Below, in pieces: positions 7,849 to 16,871 of a stretch of DNA of 36,504 nucleotides (positions are counted from its first letter, which is position 1; every line of letters starts with the position of its first letter). This DNA comes from CAZMMV01 sp964567475 (GTDB lineage Bacteria > Bacillota > Clostridia > Tissierellales > Tissierellaceae). The stretch spans positions 1 to 36,504 of the forward strand of contig CAZMMV010000010.1 in assembly GCA_964567475.1 (NCBI GenBank), written 5' to 3'. The position numbers were made by a program, and so were the translations under genes. The notes under the pieces are model-generated. The model did not search any database. It was not told the origin of the DNA and worked only from the letters and a program-made list of their open reading frames with translations.

Positions 7849-7910
7849 TATCATCCTGAACACAACAAAGAATCTTGATTTTAAGATCCTTCATTTTAAT
7901 CAGGATGACA
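7849..7910. repeat. Imperfect palindromic repeat element between ybjQ-like gene and rlmD
   Basis: A 62-base nested inverted repeat. The outer arms (7849-7859 / 7900-7910) contain TCATCCTGA and its complement; the inner arms (7868-7876 / 7883-7891) are AAGAATCTT and AAGATCCTT with one mismatch. The half-unit TCATCCTGA...GAAGGATCTT resembles a short repeat I know from many bacterial genomes (GTCATCCTGAGCGAAG type), here decayed. Its hairpin may also act as a terminator for the upstream ybjQ-like gene. Confidence 0.6.
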
Positions 7911-7940
7911 AAAGCCAATCTCACATTGATATAAATTCAC

Positions 7941-8261
7941 TTAACTTACTATAACCGCTGTGCCAGAAGCTGTTACCATAAGCATATTTCCACCTTGACC
8001 TAGTACTTCATAGTCTATGCTTACACCTACTACTGCATTTGCTCCCATTTGAGATGCACGTGTTTCCATTTCTCTAATAGCATCTTCTCTGGCTTTTATT
8101 AATTCTCCTTCATAACTTCCAGACCTACCACCAAAGAAATTAGATAATCCAGCTGCAAAATCCTTTACAAAATTTACACCTGATATAACTTCTCCAAAAA
8201 CTATTTCTTTGTATTCAACAATAGTCTTTCCTTCTAAATTTGGTGTTGTTGTGCTTATCAT
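7941..8261 (-). CDS. YbjQ/UPF0145 family protein
   Basis: 106 residues covering the whole small beta-rich domain. The motifs YKEIVFGEVISG, the helix EGELIKAREDAIREMETRASQMGANAVVGV and the end MVTASGTAVIV are typical of the YbjQ family, sometimes called a heavy-metal-binding domain, which forms a pentameric ring. No metal-binding role is supported here, since no cysteine is present and histidines are lacking. The gene follows the unknown 177-aa gene by 16 bases and is probably cotranscribed with it and cvfB. The start ATG 8261 is preceded by a GGGG site. Confidence 0.85.
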   Translation of the reverse strand: MISTTTPNLEGKTIVEYKEIVFGEVISGVNFVKDFAAGLSNFFGGRSGSYEGELIKAREDAIREMETRASQMGANAVVGVSIDYEVLGQGGNMLMVTASGTAVIVS

Positions 8262-8277
8262 ACTTATTTCCCCTTTT

Positions 8278-8811
8278 TTATTTTATGATTTCAACTATTT
8301 TTTCTTCTATATATTCTTTTAATGGTTTTCCCCCTATATTTACCTTTGTTTCATCCATAAAGTCAACCATAAGTCTAAAAAAGTTTATTACTAACTTGTT
8401 TTCATCAATATAATATTCTTCCAAATGCCCTGGTATAAACACAATCTCTATTTTTTCAAAATCAAGACTATCTTTTTTTATTCTTTCTTTTACATCATCT
8501 AAATTTAATGTCTTTACTGGCTTAACCATATTATTCATATTATCTAAATCTTCCAACATCCACATATTATAGTTCCAAAATCTACTTTCTTCTTTAGTAG
8601 GGCTATTTAATAATTCTCTATTTGATATTGCTGACAATACTTTTCTTACAGATTCTTGATCGAAATTTTCATTATATAAACATTTCATATCTTTTTTATT
8701 TGCTATTTCCTTCATAAATCCTTCGCCTACTTTTTCCCTTTCTGCAACTGATTGCCAGAAAAAAAGCATCATTTCTACTACATCTAAGTTTACTGTAATT
8801 GTCTTTATCAT
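8278..8811 (-). CDS. Conserved-looking soluble protein, function unknown
   Basis: 177 residues, mostly helical and acidic, without membrane segment, signal peptide or known catalytic motif. It opens with a hydrophobic/aromatic stretch (VVEMMLFFWQSVAEREKVGEG). Then come a helical region with VRKVLSAISNRELL, a Trp/Met/Asn-rich patch (SRFWNYNMWMLEDLDNMNNM) and an end like a small alpha/beta unit (IEIVFIPGHLEEYYID). I do not recognise the family. It lies 23 bases after cvfB and 16 before the ybjQ-like gene, so it probably belongs to that operon. The ATG 8811 start sits behind GAGGAG at a usable distance. Confidence 0.75.
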   Translation of the reverse strand: MIKTITVNLDVVEMMLFFWQSVAEREKVGEGFMKEIANKKDMKCLYNENFDQESVRKVLSAISNRELLNSPTKEESRFWNYNMWMLEDLDNMNNMVKPVKTLNLDDVKERIKKDSLDFEKIEIVFIPGHLEEYYIDENKLVINFFRLMVDFMDETKVNIGGKPLKEYIEEKIVEIIK

Positions 8812-8834
8812 TTAGTCCCTACATCTCCTCTAAG

Positions 8835-9671
8835 TTATTCTTTTATCTTTATACCATCATTATAAAACTCTATCATATCACCTTTTAAAAGTCTTCCAAC
8901 TGCTCTCTTAAATCCAGATTTACTCATTTTTAACTCTTTTCTTATTTCATCTGGAGAACTATTGTCATTTAAGGCTATATATCCTTTATTTTTCTTTAAT
9001 TTATCCAATATGGTTTCTCCATCAATATCCATTTGAACATATCCCTTATCTTTTAAAGATAAATCTAACTTTCCATCTTCTTTGATATTAGTTATTCTTA
9101 CTTGTACTAAATCTCCTACCTCGTAAGCACCAATAAATTCTTTATTTGGGATTAACCCATCATACTTATCATCTACAGCTACAAAGGCCCCAATATCTCT
9201 ATTAATGCTATATATTGTTCCCTCTACTCTTTCATCAACTTCATAAGGTGGGTCTGTTCTTAATAAATCCTTTACCTTCATAGTTGCACATAATCTATCT
9301 GATTTATCTAGATAGACACCTACTAAATATGACTTTCCCTCTTCTACAGAACCTACTGTTTCTGCAAATGGTAAAAATAAATCCTTTTCCAATCCCCAAT
9401 CTAAAAAAGAACCAATCTTTGTTTGACTAACTAGTGTAAGATGTCCCATCTCTCCAACTTCTAATTTTGATCTATTAGTAGTTGCTATTACCCTATCCTT
9501 AGAATCCTTATAAACCATTACTTCAATCTCATCACCCTCTTTAAGATCCTCTGGTACTTGAGATTTTGGTAATAATACATCATCATCCTTAGATTCATCT
9601 GTATTTAAAAAAGCTCCTACAGAAGTAAATCTCTTTATTTTTAATTTTTGTACTACTCCTAATTCTATCAT
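8835..9671 (-). CDS. cvfB: S1-domain RNA-binding regulator CvfB
   Basis: 278 residues. CvfB-type proteins bind RNA and affect virulence and gene expression in Gram-positives. Three S1-like OB folds follow one another: residues ~1-65 (TSVGAFLNTDE, VLLPKSQVP), ~70-140 (TKIGSFLDWGLEKDLFLPFAE) and ~145-210 (VEGTIYSINRDIGAFVAVDDKYDGLIP). A C-terminal winged helix (~225-278) has ELKMSKSGFKRAVGRLLKGDMI. This order and length fit the family. The start ATG 9671 follows AGGAAGTG. First gene of a likely operon with the next two minus-strand genes, separate from topB by about 86 AT-rich bases. Confidence 0.9.
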   Translation of the reverse strand: MIELGVVQKLKIKRFTSVGAFLNTDESKDDDVLLPKSQVPEDLKEGDEIEVMVYKDSKDRVIATTNRSKLEVGEMGHLTLVSQTKIGSFLDWGLEKDLFLPFAETVGSVEEGKSYLVGVYLDKSDRLCATMKVKDLLRTDPPYEVDERVEGTIYSINRDIGAFVAVDDKYDGLIPNKEFIGAYEVGDLVQVRITNIKEDGKLDLSLKDKGYVQMDIDGETILDKLKKNKGYIALNDNSSPDEIRKELKMSKSGFKRAVGRLLKGDMIEFYNDGIKIKE

Positions 9672-9757
9672 TTTTCACTTCCTCTAATTAATTTTATAAC
9701 TATATTTTACCACAATAACAATAATTTATCTAAGAAAATTATAAAAAATATAAAATT

Positions 9758-11932
9758 TTATAATTTAATCTTTGATAATGCATCTGCCAAGCCTGTATTT
9801 AAATTTTTATCATCTTGTTTATTTAGATATTTATTTACATCTCTTTTAGACATTTTATCTTTTTCCTTAGCTTTTCTTTCATTGAAAGAAGCCAATTTCT
9901 CCCTATATCCACATTTACAGACAAATGTCTGGCCTTCTCCTTGACCCCTAATTTCCATTCTCTTTTTACACCTTGGACATCTTGCATTTGATGTTCTAGA
10001 TATAGATTTTCTATATCCACATTCCCTATCTTGACAAATATTCATTTTACCTCTTTTATTTTTAACTTCCAACATGAATTTTCCACATTCTGGACATTTA
10101 TTTCTAGTTAAATTATCATGTCTATAAGTCTTTTCACTATTTTTTATTTCTCTTACTACACTTTTAGAGTATTCTTTCATTTCATTTATAAATTTATCCT
10201 TATCTAGTTTACCCTTAGATATTAATTCTAGCTTTTGCTCCCATTCTGCTGTTAATGCAGGTGATTTTAATTCTTCTGGTACTAAATCTAAAAGTTGTTT
10301 TCCTTTTGATGTTGTAAATATATCTTTTCCTCTTTTTTCAATTAAAAAACTATTAAAAAGCTTTTCTATTATATCAGCCCTAGTAGCTACAGTACCTATT
10401 CCACCAGTTTCTCCTATTATTTTTTTAAGTTTGTTATTTTCTTCAGGCATATATTTAACTGGATTTTCCATAGCTTGAAGCAATGTTCCCTCATTCAATG
10501 GTGCTGGGGGTCTTGTTTTCCCATTTGTTTCTATAATAGAGTTTACCTTTATTATGTCTCCTTTTTTTATAAGAGGTAATCTTTGATCCTCATTATCCTC
10601 TTCATCATCTTCATAATAATCCTTTTCATATATTTCTTTCCAACCTAGGGATAATACTCTTTTTCCCTTAGCAAGAAAATTTTCATTTCCAATTGTAGCC
10701 TTTATAGTAGTCTGCTGATATTCATAAGCTGGCAATAATACTGCTAAAAACCTTTTAACTACTAATTCATAAATTTTCTTTTCATTATCATTTAGATTTG
10801 AATATATTACTCTTTCCTCTGTAGGTATTATGGCATGATGATCTGTTACCTTGTCATTATTTACAAAGGATTTATTCCCCTTAATATTTCCCCTTAATAA
10901 CTTTGTAGTAATTCTTCCATATTTTTCTGTAGTTGATGCCTTAACCCTATCCTTTAGTGTTGGCACTATATCATCAGATATATATTTTGAATCCGTTCTA
11001 GGATAAGTCAGTATTTTATGATTTTCATATAATCTTTGCATTATAGACAATGTTTCTTTCGCTGAATAAGCAAATATTCTATTTGCATCTCTTTGCAATT
11101 CAGTTAAATCATATAAACCTGGAGGATAGGACCTTTTATCTTGCTTTTCTATATCTTTTATATTTATTTCTTTTCCTCTAATAGTATTTAATATTTTTTC
11201 AACTCGCTTCTTATCAAAAGTCCTATTACTATTAGATTCTTTATCTTGCCAAGTAAATTTTAAATCTTTTGTATTTGCAACTATTCCATAAAATTCTCTT
11301 GCCTTAAATCTTTTTATTTCTTCTTCCCTTTGTTGTATCATTGCTATAGTAGGTGTCTGTACCCTTCCACAGGATAATTGAGCATTATATTTCACAGTTA
11401 AAGCTCTAGTTCCATTGATACCTACAATCCAGTCTGCTTCTGATCTTGCAACTGCTGAATGATAAAGGTTTTCATATTGTTTCCCATTCTTTAGTTTATT
11501 AAATCCTTCTTTTATTGCCTTATCTGTAACTGATGAAATCCAAAGTCTTTTTAATGGTTTTTTTACATGTGCTTTATCTATTATCCATCTTGCAACAAGT
11601 TCTCCTTCCCTACCAGCATCTGTAGCAATAATAATTTCATTTACATCTTTTCTTAACATTTGATTTTTAACTGCATTATATTGTTTCTGAGTTTGCCCTA
11701 TTATCTCAAGTTTCATTTTATCTGGCAACATTGGAAGATCTTCCATGTTCCATGTTTTATATTTTTTATCATATTTGTCAGGCTCAGCTAAAGTAACTAG
11801 ATGTCCTAAGGCCCAAGTAACTATATATTTATTTCCCTCTATATAGCCATTACCTTTGTTTCTACAATTTAAAACCTTTGCTATATCCCTACCTACTGAG
11901 GGTTTCTCAGCTAAAACTAATGATTTACTCAT
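9758..11932 (-). CDS. topB: DNA topoisomerase III
   Basis: 724 residues. Type IA enzyme that passes single strands and decatenates DNA through a transient 5'-phosphotyrosine. An N-terminal Toprim domain has the catalytic glutamate in LAEKPSVGRD (Glu9) and the metal site DAGREGE at 105-111. The active-site tyrosine is Tyr310 in ILTYPRTDSKYIS. The type IA signature SCGRVQTPT lies at 187-195, and GGIGTVATRADIIE is further downstream. The C-terminus (~620-690) carries two cysteine clusters, RNKCPECGKFMLE / NICQDRECGYRK and ARCPRCKKRMEIR / FVCKCGYREK, which look like zinc ribbons for single-strand binding. Length and motifs match TopB rather than TopA. ABC-F lies 15 bases upstream; a joint transcript is possible. 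Confidence 0.93.
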   Translation of the reverse strand: MSKSLVLAEKPSVGRDIAKVLNCRNKGNGYIEGNKYIVTWALGHLVTLAEPDKYDKKYKTWNMEDLPMLPDKMKLEIIGQTQKQYNAVKNQMLRKDVNEIIIATDAGREGELVARWIIDKAHVKKPLKRLWISSVTDKAIKEGFNKLKNGKQYENLYHSAVARSEADWIVGINGTRALTVKYNAQLSCGRVQTPTIAMIQQREEEIKRFKAREFYGIVANTKDLKFTWQDKESNSNRTFDKKRVEKILNTIRGKEINIKDIEKQDKRSYPPGLYDLTELQRDANRIFAYSAKETLSIMQRLYENHKILTYPRTDSKYISDDIVPTLKDRVKASTTEKYGRITTKLLRGNIKGNKSFVNNDKVTDHHAIIPTEERVIYSNLNDNEKKIYELVVKRFLAVLLPAYEYQQTTIKATIGNENFLAKGKRVLSLGWKEIYEKDYYEDDEEDNEDQRLPLIKKGDIIKVNSIIETNGKTRPPAPLNEGTLLQAMENPVKYMPEENNKLKKIIGETGGIGTVATRADIIEKLFNSFLIEKRGKDIFTTSKGKQLLDLVPEELKSPALTAEWEQKLELISKGKLDKDKFINEMKEYSKSVVREIKNSEKTYRHDNLTRNKCPECGKFMLEVKNKRGKMNICQDRECGYRKSISRTSNARCPRCKKRMEIRGQGEGQTFVCKCGYREKLASFNERKAKEKDKMSKRDVNKYLNKQDDKNLNTGLADALSKIKL

Positions 11933-11947
11933 ACAAACATCCTTTCT

Positions 11948-13825
11948 CTACTTTTTATTTTCTTCTATTTTTTCTGCTAACTCGCTTAAATATATCCATC
12001 TATCCATCTTTTCATTTAATTCTATTTCTATTCTTTCTTTTTCTTTTAATAAATCTTGTAAGCTAGTATAGTCACTTGTTATTTTTGCCATTTTCTTTTC
12101 TATATCTAATAATTCATTTTCTAGATCTTCTATTATATTATCTATACTATTCCATTCCCTTTGTTCATTATAAGAAAATTTTAAAGTTCTATCTTTTTCT
12201 CTTTGTCTTTTTACAGGTTTTTCTTCTTTTATCTTATTTTCTTCTTTTAAAAGATTTTTCTCTTTAAAATAATCATAATTACCTGTATACTCTACTATTT
12301 TCCCTCTATCTTCAAAAACAAATACCCTATCTACTACTTTATTTAAAAGGTATCTATCATGAGAAACTACAATAACTGCTCCCGAAAATTTATCTATATA
12401 ATCTTCTAAAACTGTTAAAGTATTTATATCTAAATCATTTGTTGGTTCATCTAGAAGTAATATATTTGGAGATTCCATGAGCACACGTAGTAGATAAAGT
12501 CTTCTTTTTTCTCCTCCTGATAATTTTCCCAAAGGAGTCCATTGCTCTTCTTTAGGAAATAAAAAATTCTCCATCATCTGTGAAGCTGATATTTTTTCTC
12601 CATCTGATGTTTGAATAAATTCTCCACCTTCCCTTATATATTCAATGGACCTCATATTTTCATCCATATATTTAGTTTCTTGAGTGAAATATCCTATCTT
12701 AACTGTTTCTCCAATATCTATTATACCTTTATCTGCTTCTATATTTCCAATAATTATATTCATTAAAGTTGATTTTCCGCTACCGTTAGGTCCCAATATA
12801 CCTATTCTGTCATCTCTTAATAAAGTAAAACTAAAATTATCTATTATTTTCTTTTCCCCAAAAGACTTTTCTATATCCTTTACTTCTATTATCTTTTTCC
12901 CTAGTCTTCTAGTAGCTACTGAAATATCTAATTTATCTTCATTTAAATTTAATCCTCCGCTACTTAATTCATCATATCTTTCTATCCTAGCTCTTTGTTT
13001 TGTGCTTCTTGCCTTTGCACCTTGTTTCATCCATGCTAGTTCTTTGCGAAGTAAAGATTGTCTTTTTCTTTCACTAGCTACTTCCATTTCTCCTCTTTCA
13101 AGTTTTTTTTCTAAATAATAATTATAGTTTCCCTTATAGGAGTATATTTCTCCTCTATCTAGCTCCATAATTTGATTGACTACCTTATCTAAAAAATATC
13201 GATCATGAGTAATCATAAGTAAAGCACCTTTTCTATTTATAAGATATGTTTCTAGCCATTCTATAGTTATATTATCTAAATGGTTAGTAGGCTCATCTAG
13301 TATAAGTAAGTCTGCTGGATTGATTAATGCAGAAGCTAAGGCAACCCTCTTTCTTTGTCCACCAGATAAGTTTTTTATTTTTTCCTTAAAATCAGTTATT
13401 CCCAATTGAGTTAATACTGTTTTTGCTTCACTTTCCAGTGTCCAAGCATTTTCTTTGTCCATCTCTTGACTCAATTTTAATATTTCTTTATTAGATACAT
13501 TTTCTTTATCTAAAGCTTCTCTATATCTTTTTACTAACTTTATATTTTCTGAATTTCCCTTAAAAACTTGTTCTAATACTGTTACATCTGGATCAAAATC
13601 TATATTTTGTTGCAAATATTCAATATTTATATTATTTGCTCTTATTATTTCTCCATCATCTGCTTCGATAATTCCTCCTATTATTTTTAAAAGCGTTGTT
13701 TTCCCTGTTCCATTAAGACCAATAAGTCCTATCTTATCTCCTTCATTAATTCCTAAACTTATATTTTCTATTAACTTTTTTTCACTAAAGGCTTTTGATA
13801 TATTTTGTATATTTATTAAGTTCAT
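11948..13825 (-). CDS. ABC-F family ATPase (Uup-like)
   Basis: 625 residues with two ABC cassettes and no membrane domain. Cassette 1 has Walker A GLNGTGKT (36-43), signature LSGGQRKRVALASAL and Walker B LLILDEPTNHLD. Cassette 2 has GPNGSGKST, LSGGEKRRLYLLRVLM and LLLDEPTNDLD. They are joined by the long charged linker typical of ABC-F proteins (SLLRKELAWMKQGAKARSTK). The C-terminal ~75 residues form a coiled coil (IDNIIEDLENELLDIEKKM), as in Uup. ABC-F proteins act on the ribosome: they relieve stalls, or protect it from antibiotics; Uup has also been tied to DNA-branch stability. Resistance is not indicated here. The ribosome site AGGAG lies 12 bases before ATG 13825, a rather long spacing. 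Confidence 0.9.
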   Translation of the reverse strand: MNLINIQNISKAFSEKKLIENISLGINEGDKIGLIGLNGTGKTTLLKIIGGIIEADDGEIIRANNINIEYLQQNIDFDPDVTVLEQVFKGNSENIKLVKRYREALDKENVSNKEILKLSQEMDKENAWTLESEAKTVLTQLGITDFKEKIKNLSGGQRKRVALASALINPADLLILDEPTNHLDNITIEWLETYLINRKGALLMITHDRYFLDKVVNQIMELDRGEIYSYKGNYNYYLEKKLERGEMEVASERKRQSLLRKELAWMKQGAKARSTKQRARIERYDELSSGGLNLNEDKLDISVATRRLGKKIIEVKDIEKSFGEKKIIDNFSFTLLRDDRIGILGPNGSGKSTLMNIIIGNIEADKGIIDIGETVKIGYFTQETKYMDENMRSIEYIREGGEFIQTSDGEKISASQMMENFLFPKEEQWTPLGKLSGGEKRRLYLLRVLMESPNILLLDEPTNDLDINTLTVLEDYIDKFSGAVIVVSHDRYLLNKVVDRVFVFEDRGKIVEYTGNYDYFKEKNLLKEENKIKEEKPVKRQREKDRTLKFSYNEQREWNSIDNIIEDLENELLDIEKKMAKITSDYTSLQDLLKEKERIEIELNEKMDRWIYLSELAEKIEENKK

Positions 13826-13861
13826 ATCGTCTCATTACTCCTTATGTTTTACTAATTATAC

Positions 13862-13870
13862 ATTATAACA
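13862..13870 (-). promoter_or_regulatory. Extended -10 promoter element of the ABC-F gene
   Basis: On the minus strand, TGT directly precedes TATAAT (13870-13862), an extended -10 box. No good -35 box is seen 17 bases upstream. It lies about 37 bases before the ABC-F start and just downstream of the terminator of the preceding operon. Confidence 0.45.
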
Positions 13871-13914
13871 TAGTTATCTACTAACTTACTAATATTTTAA
13901 AAGCTTAATATAAA

Positions 13915-13940
13915 AAAGGTACAGTTTTAACTGTACCTTT
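13915..13940 (-). terminator. Rho-independent terminator of the dnaE-pfkA-pyk-akr block
   Basis: A perfect 12-bp stem (13915-13926 / 13929-13940) with arm GGTACAGTT, followed on the minus strand by a T-run. It starts three bases after the aldo/keto reductase stop codon. Confidence 0.85.
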
Positions 13941-13942
13941 AC

Positions 13943-14953
13943 CTATCCTAATATAGAAACTACATTTTTCATCATTTTTCTAATAGGTAAATCATAAGGA
14001 CATCTAGTCTCGCAGATACCACATTCTACACAATCAACAGCTTTATGCTCCATGGCATCATATCTTGTTTTTGCCCAATCCTTTAAATCATATCTAGTAT
14101 AATATCCTTCCATTAAAAACTGTGAAGGTATATCTATTCCTTGAGGACATGGAAGACAATATCCACATCTCCTACAAAACTCAGTTCCTAAAGAATTTGC
14201 TTCTTTAAATAATTTTTCTTCTTCATCTTTACTTAAATTTCTAACATCTATACCAACTGATGTATTTTCTTTTACTTGTTCTATACTCTCCATTCCAGGA
14301 ATAACAACTGATACATTGGGATTATTCACTATAAATCTAAGTGATAATTCTGCTTCCTTGATAGCTCCACCAGCTAAAGGCTTCATAACTATAACACCTA
14401 TATTATTGTCTTTAGCTTTTTTAAATAAGCCTTCTGCTTGTTGTTCTATAGGATTATATGGACATTGCACAGTTGAAAACTCCCCTGTATCTATTGCCTT
14501 ATCTAATATCTCTGGGCTATGAGATGTAATCCCTATTTCTTTAACCCTTCCATCAGCCTTAGCTTCTTTGATAGCTTTAAGTGCTCCATTTTCTCCCATT
14601 ACACGATCTAACTCTTCCATTGTTTTTACATTATGAAATTGAAACAAATCAATATAATCTATCTTTAAATTATTTAAACTAACATTAAATTCTTCTAATA
14701 TTCCATCATAATCTCTTTTCATAGATTTAGTAGCTAAATAAAATTTTTCTCTACCTACTACGGCTAAAGCATCTCCTATTAATTCCTCTGATTCATTATA
14801 TCCCCTAGCTGTATCTATAAAATTTATCCCTTGATTATATGCTTCTTTTAATATCTTAATTGCCATATCCTTGTCTACTCTTTGAATAGGTATACCACCA
14901 AATCCAATTACAGATACCTGCAAATCAGTTTTACCTAGTTTTCTTTTTTCCAT
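13943..14953 (-). CDS. Aldo/keto reductase with C-terminal [4Fe-4S] ferredoxin domain
   Basis: 336 residues. The N-terminal ~270 form the NAD(P)H-dependent AKR barrel: GFGGIPIQR, the catalytic tetrad Asp47/Tyr52 in FIDTARGYNESEE, Lys76 in LATKSMK and His107 in DLFQFHNVK, and the cofactor-binding end SVVIPGMESIEQVKEN. The tail adds two cysteine clusters, FCRRCGYCLPCPQGI and CVECGICETRCPYDLP. Both fit [4Fe-4S] binding, so the enzyme may couple NAD(P)H to ferredoxin-type electron transfer. Such fusions are common in anaerobes; the substrate is unknown. It starts at ATG 14953 behind GGGGGAG, 17 bases after pyk, so it is likely the last gene of the glycolytic unit. A terminator follows. Confidence 0.9.
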   Translation of the reverse strand: MEKRKLGKTDLQVSVIGFGGIPIQRVDKDMAIKILKEAYNQGINFIDTARGYNESEELIGDALAVVGREKFYLATKSMKRDYDGILEEFNVSLNNLKIDYIDLFQFHNVKTMEELDRVMGENGALKAIKEAKADGRVKEIGITSHSPEILDKAIDTGEFSTVQCPYNPIEQQAEGLFKKAKDNNIGVIVMKPLAGGAIKEAELSLRFIVNNPNVSVVIPGMESIEQVKENTSVGIDVRNLSKDEEEKLFKEANSLGTEFCRRCGYCLPCPQGIDIPSQFLMEGYYTRYDLKDWAKTRYDAMEHKAVDCVECGICETRCPYDLPIRKMMKNVVSILG

Positions 14954-14970
14954 ATTTACTCCCCCCTTAT

Positions 14971-16728
14971 TTATAATACCTTAGCTTCTCCTTTATAAAC
15001 AAGTCCCGTAGTACTATCTAGTGTAATCAATTCTCCATCTTTCAATATAGTAGTTGCATCTTTTGCTCCTACTAAAGTTGACTTTCCTAGATGAAGACCT
15101 ACTATAGCTGCATGAGATGTCAAACCACCCTCTTCAGTAATTATACCAGATGATTGTTCTATGAATTTTACCATATCCTTATCAGTACTCTCAGTTACTA
15201 TTATATCTCCATCTTTAAATTTTTCTTCAAGTTCTTTAACAGTATGAGCAATACAAACATTTGCTAGTATTGTATCTTTCCCTATACCCATACCTCTTAC
15301 TAAAACCTTTCCTATAGTATGAACTTTAATAAGGTTAGTTGAACCTGCAGTTCCCACAGGAATTCCTGCTGTAATTATTACTAAATCTCCTTCATCAACA
15401 TATCCCTTTTTAACTGCAGAATCAATAGATAACTCAATTACATCATCTGTGTTTTCACTATATGGAGATAAGACAGGATATACTCCCCATACTAGGGATA
15501 ATCTCCTCATTACTCGTTCTGTAGTCGTAGCCGCAATAATAGGAGTTCTTGGTCTAAACTTTGATATTGCCTTTGATGTGTATCCAGAAGAAGTTGCAGT
15601 TATTATAGCTCTTACACCTAAATCCATAGCAGTATTACAAGTAGCTTTTCCAATTGCATTTGTTGTAGATAATTGATTTAATACAATATCTGAATTTAGC
15701 CTCTTAGAATAATCAAGTGACTCTTCAGTTCTAGTAGCTATATTGTACATTGTCTTTACTGCCTCTATAGGATACTTTCCAGCAGCAGTTTCTCCAGATA
15801 GCATAATAGCACTACTTCCATCTATGATTGCATTAGCAATATCAGTCACTTCTGCCCTTGTAGGTCGTGGGTTTCTCATCATAGAATCTAGCATTTGTGT
15901 AGCTGTTATAACTGGTTTGCCTGACATATTTGATTTTTTAATTAAATGTTTTTGTACCAATGGCATTTCTTCAGTTTGTATCTCTACTCCCAAATCACCC
16001 CTTGCTACCATTATTCCATCAGATACATCTAATATCTCTTCTATATTGTCTACGCCTTCTTGATTTTCTATTTTAGAAATTATTTCAATATATTCACCAT
16101 TATTTTCTTCTAATATTCTTCTTATCTCTAATACATCTAAGTCCTTTCTAACAAATGAAGCTGCTATAAAGTCTACTTCATTTTCTATACCAAATAAGAT
16201 ATCTGATCTATCCTTATCCGTTATTGCTGGTAAACTAATCTTTACATTTGGTATATTTACACCCTTATGATTTTTAAGTTCTCCATTATTTAGTGCAATA
16301 CATTTAATATCAGTATCATCTATTATATCTAATACTTCAAACTCAACTAATCCATCATCTACTAGTATTTTACTTTTCTTTTTAACATCCTTAGGCAAAT
16401 TCTTATATTTTATAGAAACTATATCTTTATCTCCTAATATATCTCTAGTTGTAAAAGTAAAGATATCACCCTGATTTATTTCAATAGGTTCTTCTTTAAA
16501 ATCTCCTAATCTTATTTCTGGGCCTTTAGTATCTAACATAATACCTATAGGTAAATCTAGTTCTTCCCTAACTTCTTTTATTGCTTCTATTGTCTTTTTA
16601 TGTGCTTCATGAGTTCCATGAGAAAAATTCAATCTACAGACATTTAAGCCATTTAGAAACAATTCCCTTAAAATTTCTTTTGACTCAGATGCTGGTCCTA
16701 TGGTACATACAATTTTTGTTTTCTTCAT
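14971..16728 (-). CDS. pyk: Pyruvate kinase with C-terminal PEP-utilizer domain
   Basis: 585 residues. Last step of glycolysis: phosphoenolpyruvate + ADP to pyruvate + ATP, in the cytoplasm. It begins MKKTKIVCTIGPAS and has the substrate region CRLNFSHGTHE. MLDTKGPEIR and the catalytic-lysine region IISKIENQEG follow, with metal-binding MVARGDLGVE and TATQMLDSM. The C-terminal ~110 residues add the mobile PEP-utilizer domain (GGLTSHAAIVG), as in Bacillus pyruvate kinases of the same 585-aa length. The start is ATG 16728: its AGGA site is 9 bases away, while the in-frame ATG at 16734 would leave only 3. Follows pfkA, separated by a hairpin, so the two glycolytic kinases are probably cotranscribed. 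Confidence 0.95.
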   Translation of the reverse strand: MKKTKIVCTIGPASESKEILRELFLNGLNVCRLNFSHGTHEAHKKTIEAIKEVREELDLPIGIMLDTKGPEIRLGDFKEEPIEINQGDIFTFTTRDILGDKDIVSIKYKNLPKDVKKKSKILVDDGLVEFEVLDIIDDTDIKCIALNNGELKNHKGVNIPNVKISLPAITDKDRSDILFGIENEVDFIAASFVRKDLDVLEIRRILEENNGEYIEIISKIENQEGVDNIEEILDVSDGIMVARGDLGVEIQTEEMPLVQKHLIKKSNMSGKPVITATQMLDSMMRNPRPTRAEVTDIANAIIDGSSAIMLSGETAAGKYPIEAVKTMYNIATRTEESLDYSKRLNSDIVLNQLSTTNAIGKATCNTAMDLGVRAIITATSSGYTSKAISKFRPRTPIIAATTTERVMRRLSLVWGVYPVLSPYSENTDDVIELSIDSAVKKGYVDEGDLVIITAGIPVGTAGSTNLIKVHTIGKVLVRGMGIGKDTILANVCIAHTVKELEEKFKDGDIIVTESTDKDMVKFIEQSSGIITEEGGLTSHAAIVGLHLGKSTLVGAKDATTILKDGELITLDSTTGLVYKGEAKVL

Positions 16729-16818
16729 CCACATTCATCCTTTTTAAATTAATAGTATCTTCTAATATTTTGATTGACTTTTTATTTTTTACAAATTATT
16801 TTGATGAAATAATCTTGT

Positions 16819-16865
16819 ATAATATGTTTAGAAGACTTAATAAAAAGTGCTTCTAAACATATTAT
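16819..16865 (-). other. Long hairpin between pfkA and pyk
   Basis: A perfect 16-bp inverted repeat (16819-16834 / 16850-16865) in the 143-base space between pfkA and pyk. The 15-base loop contains a further ACTT/AAGT pairing. There is no long T-run immediately after it on the minus strand, so it may be a weak terminator, an attenuator or an mRNA-processing/stability element. Confidence 0.6.
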
Positions 16866-16871
16866 CTTTCA

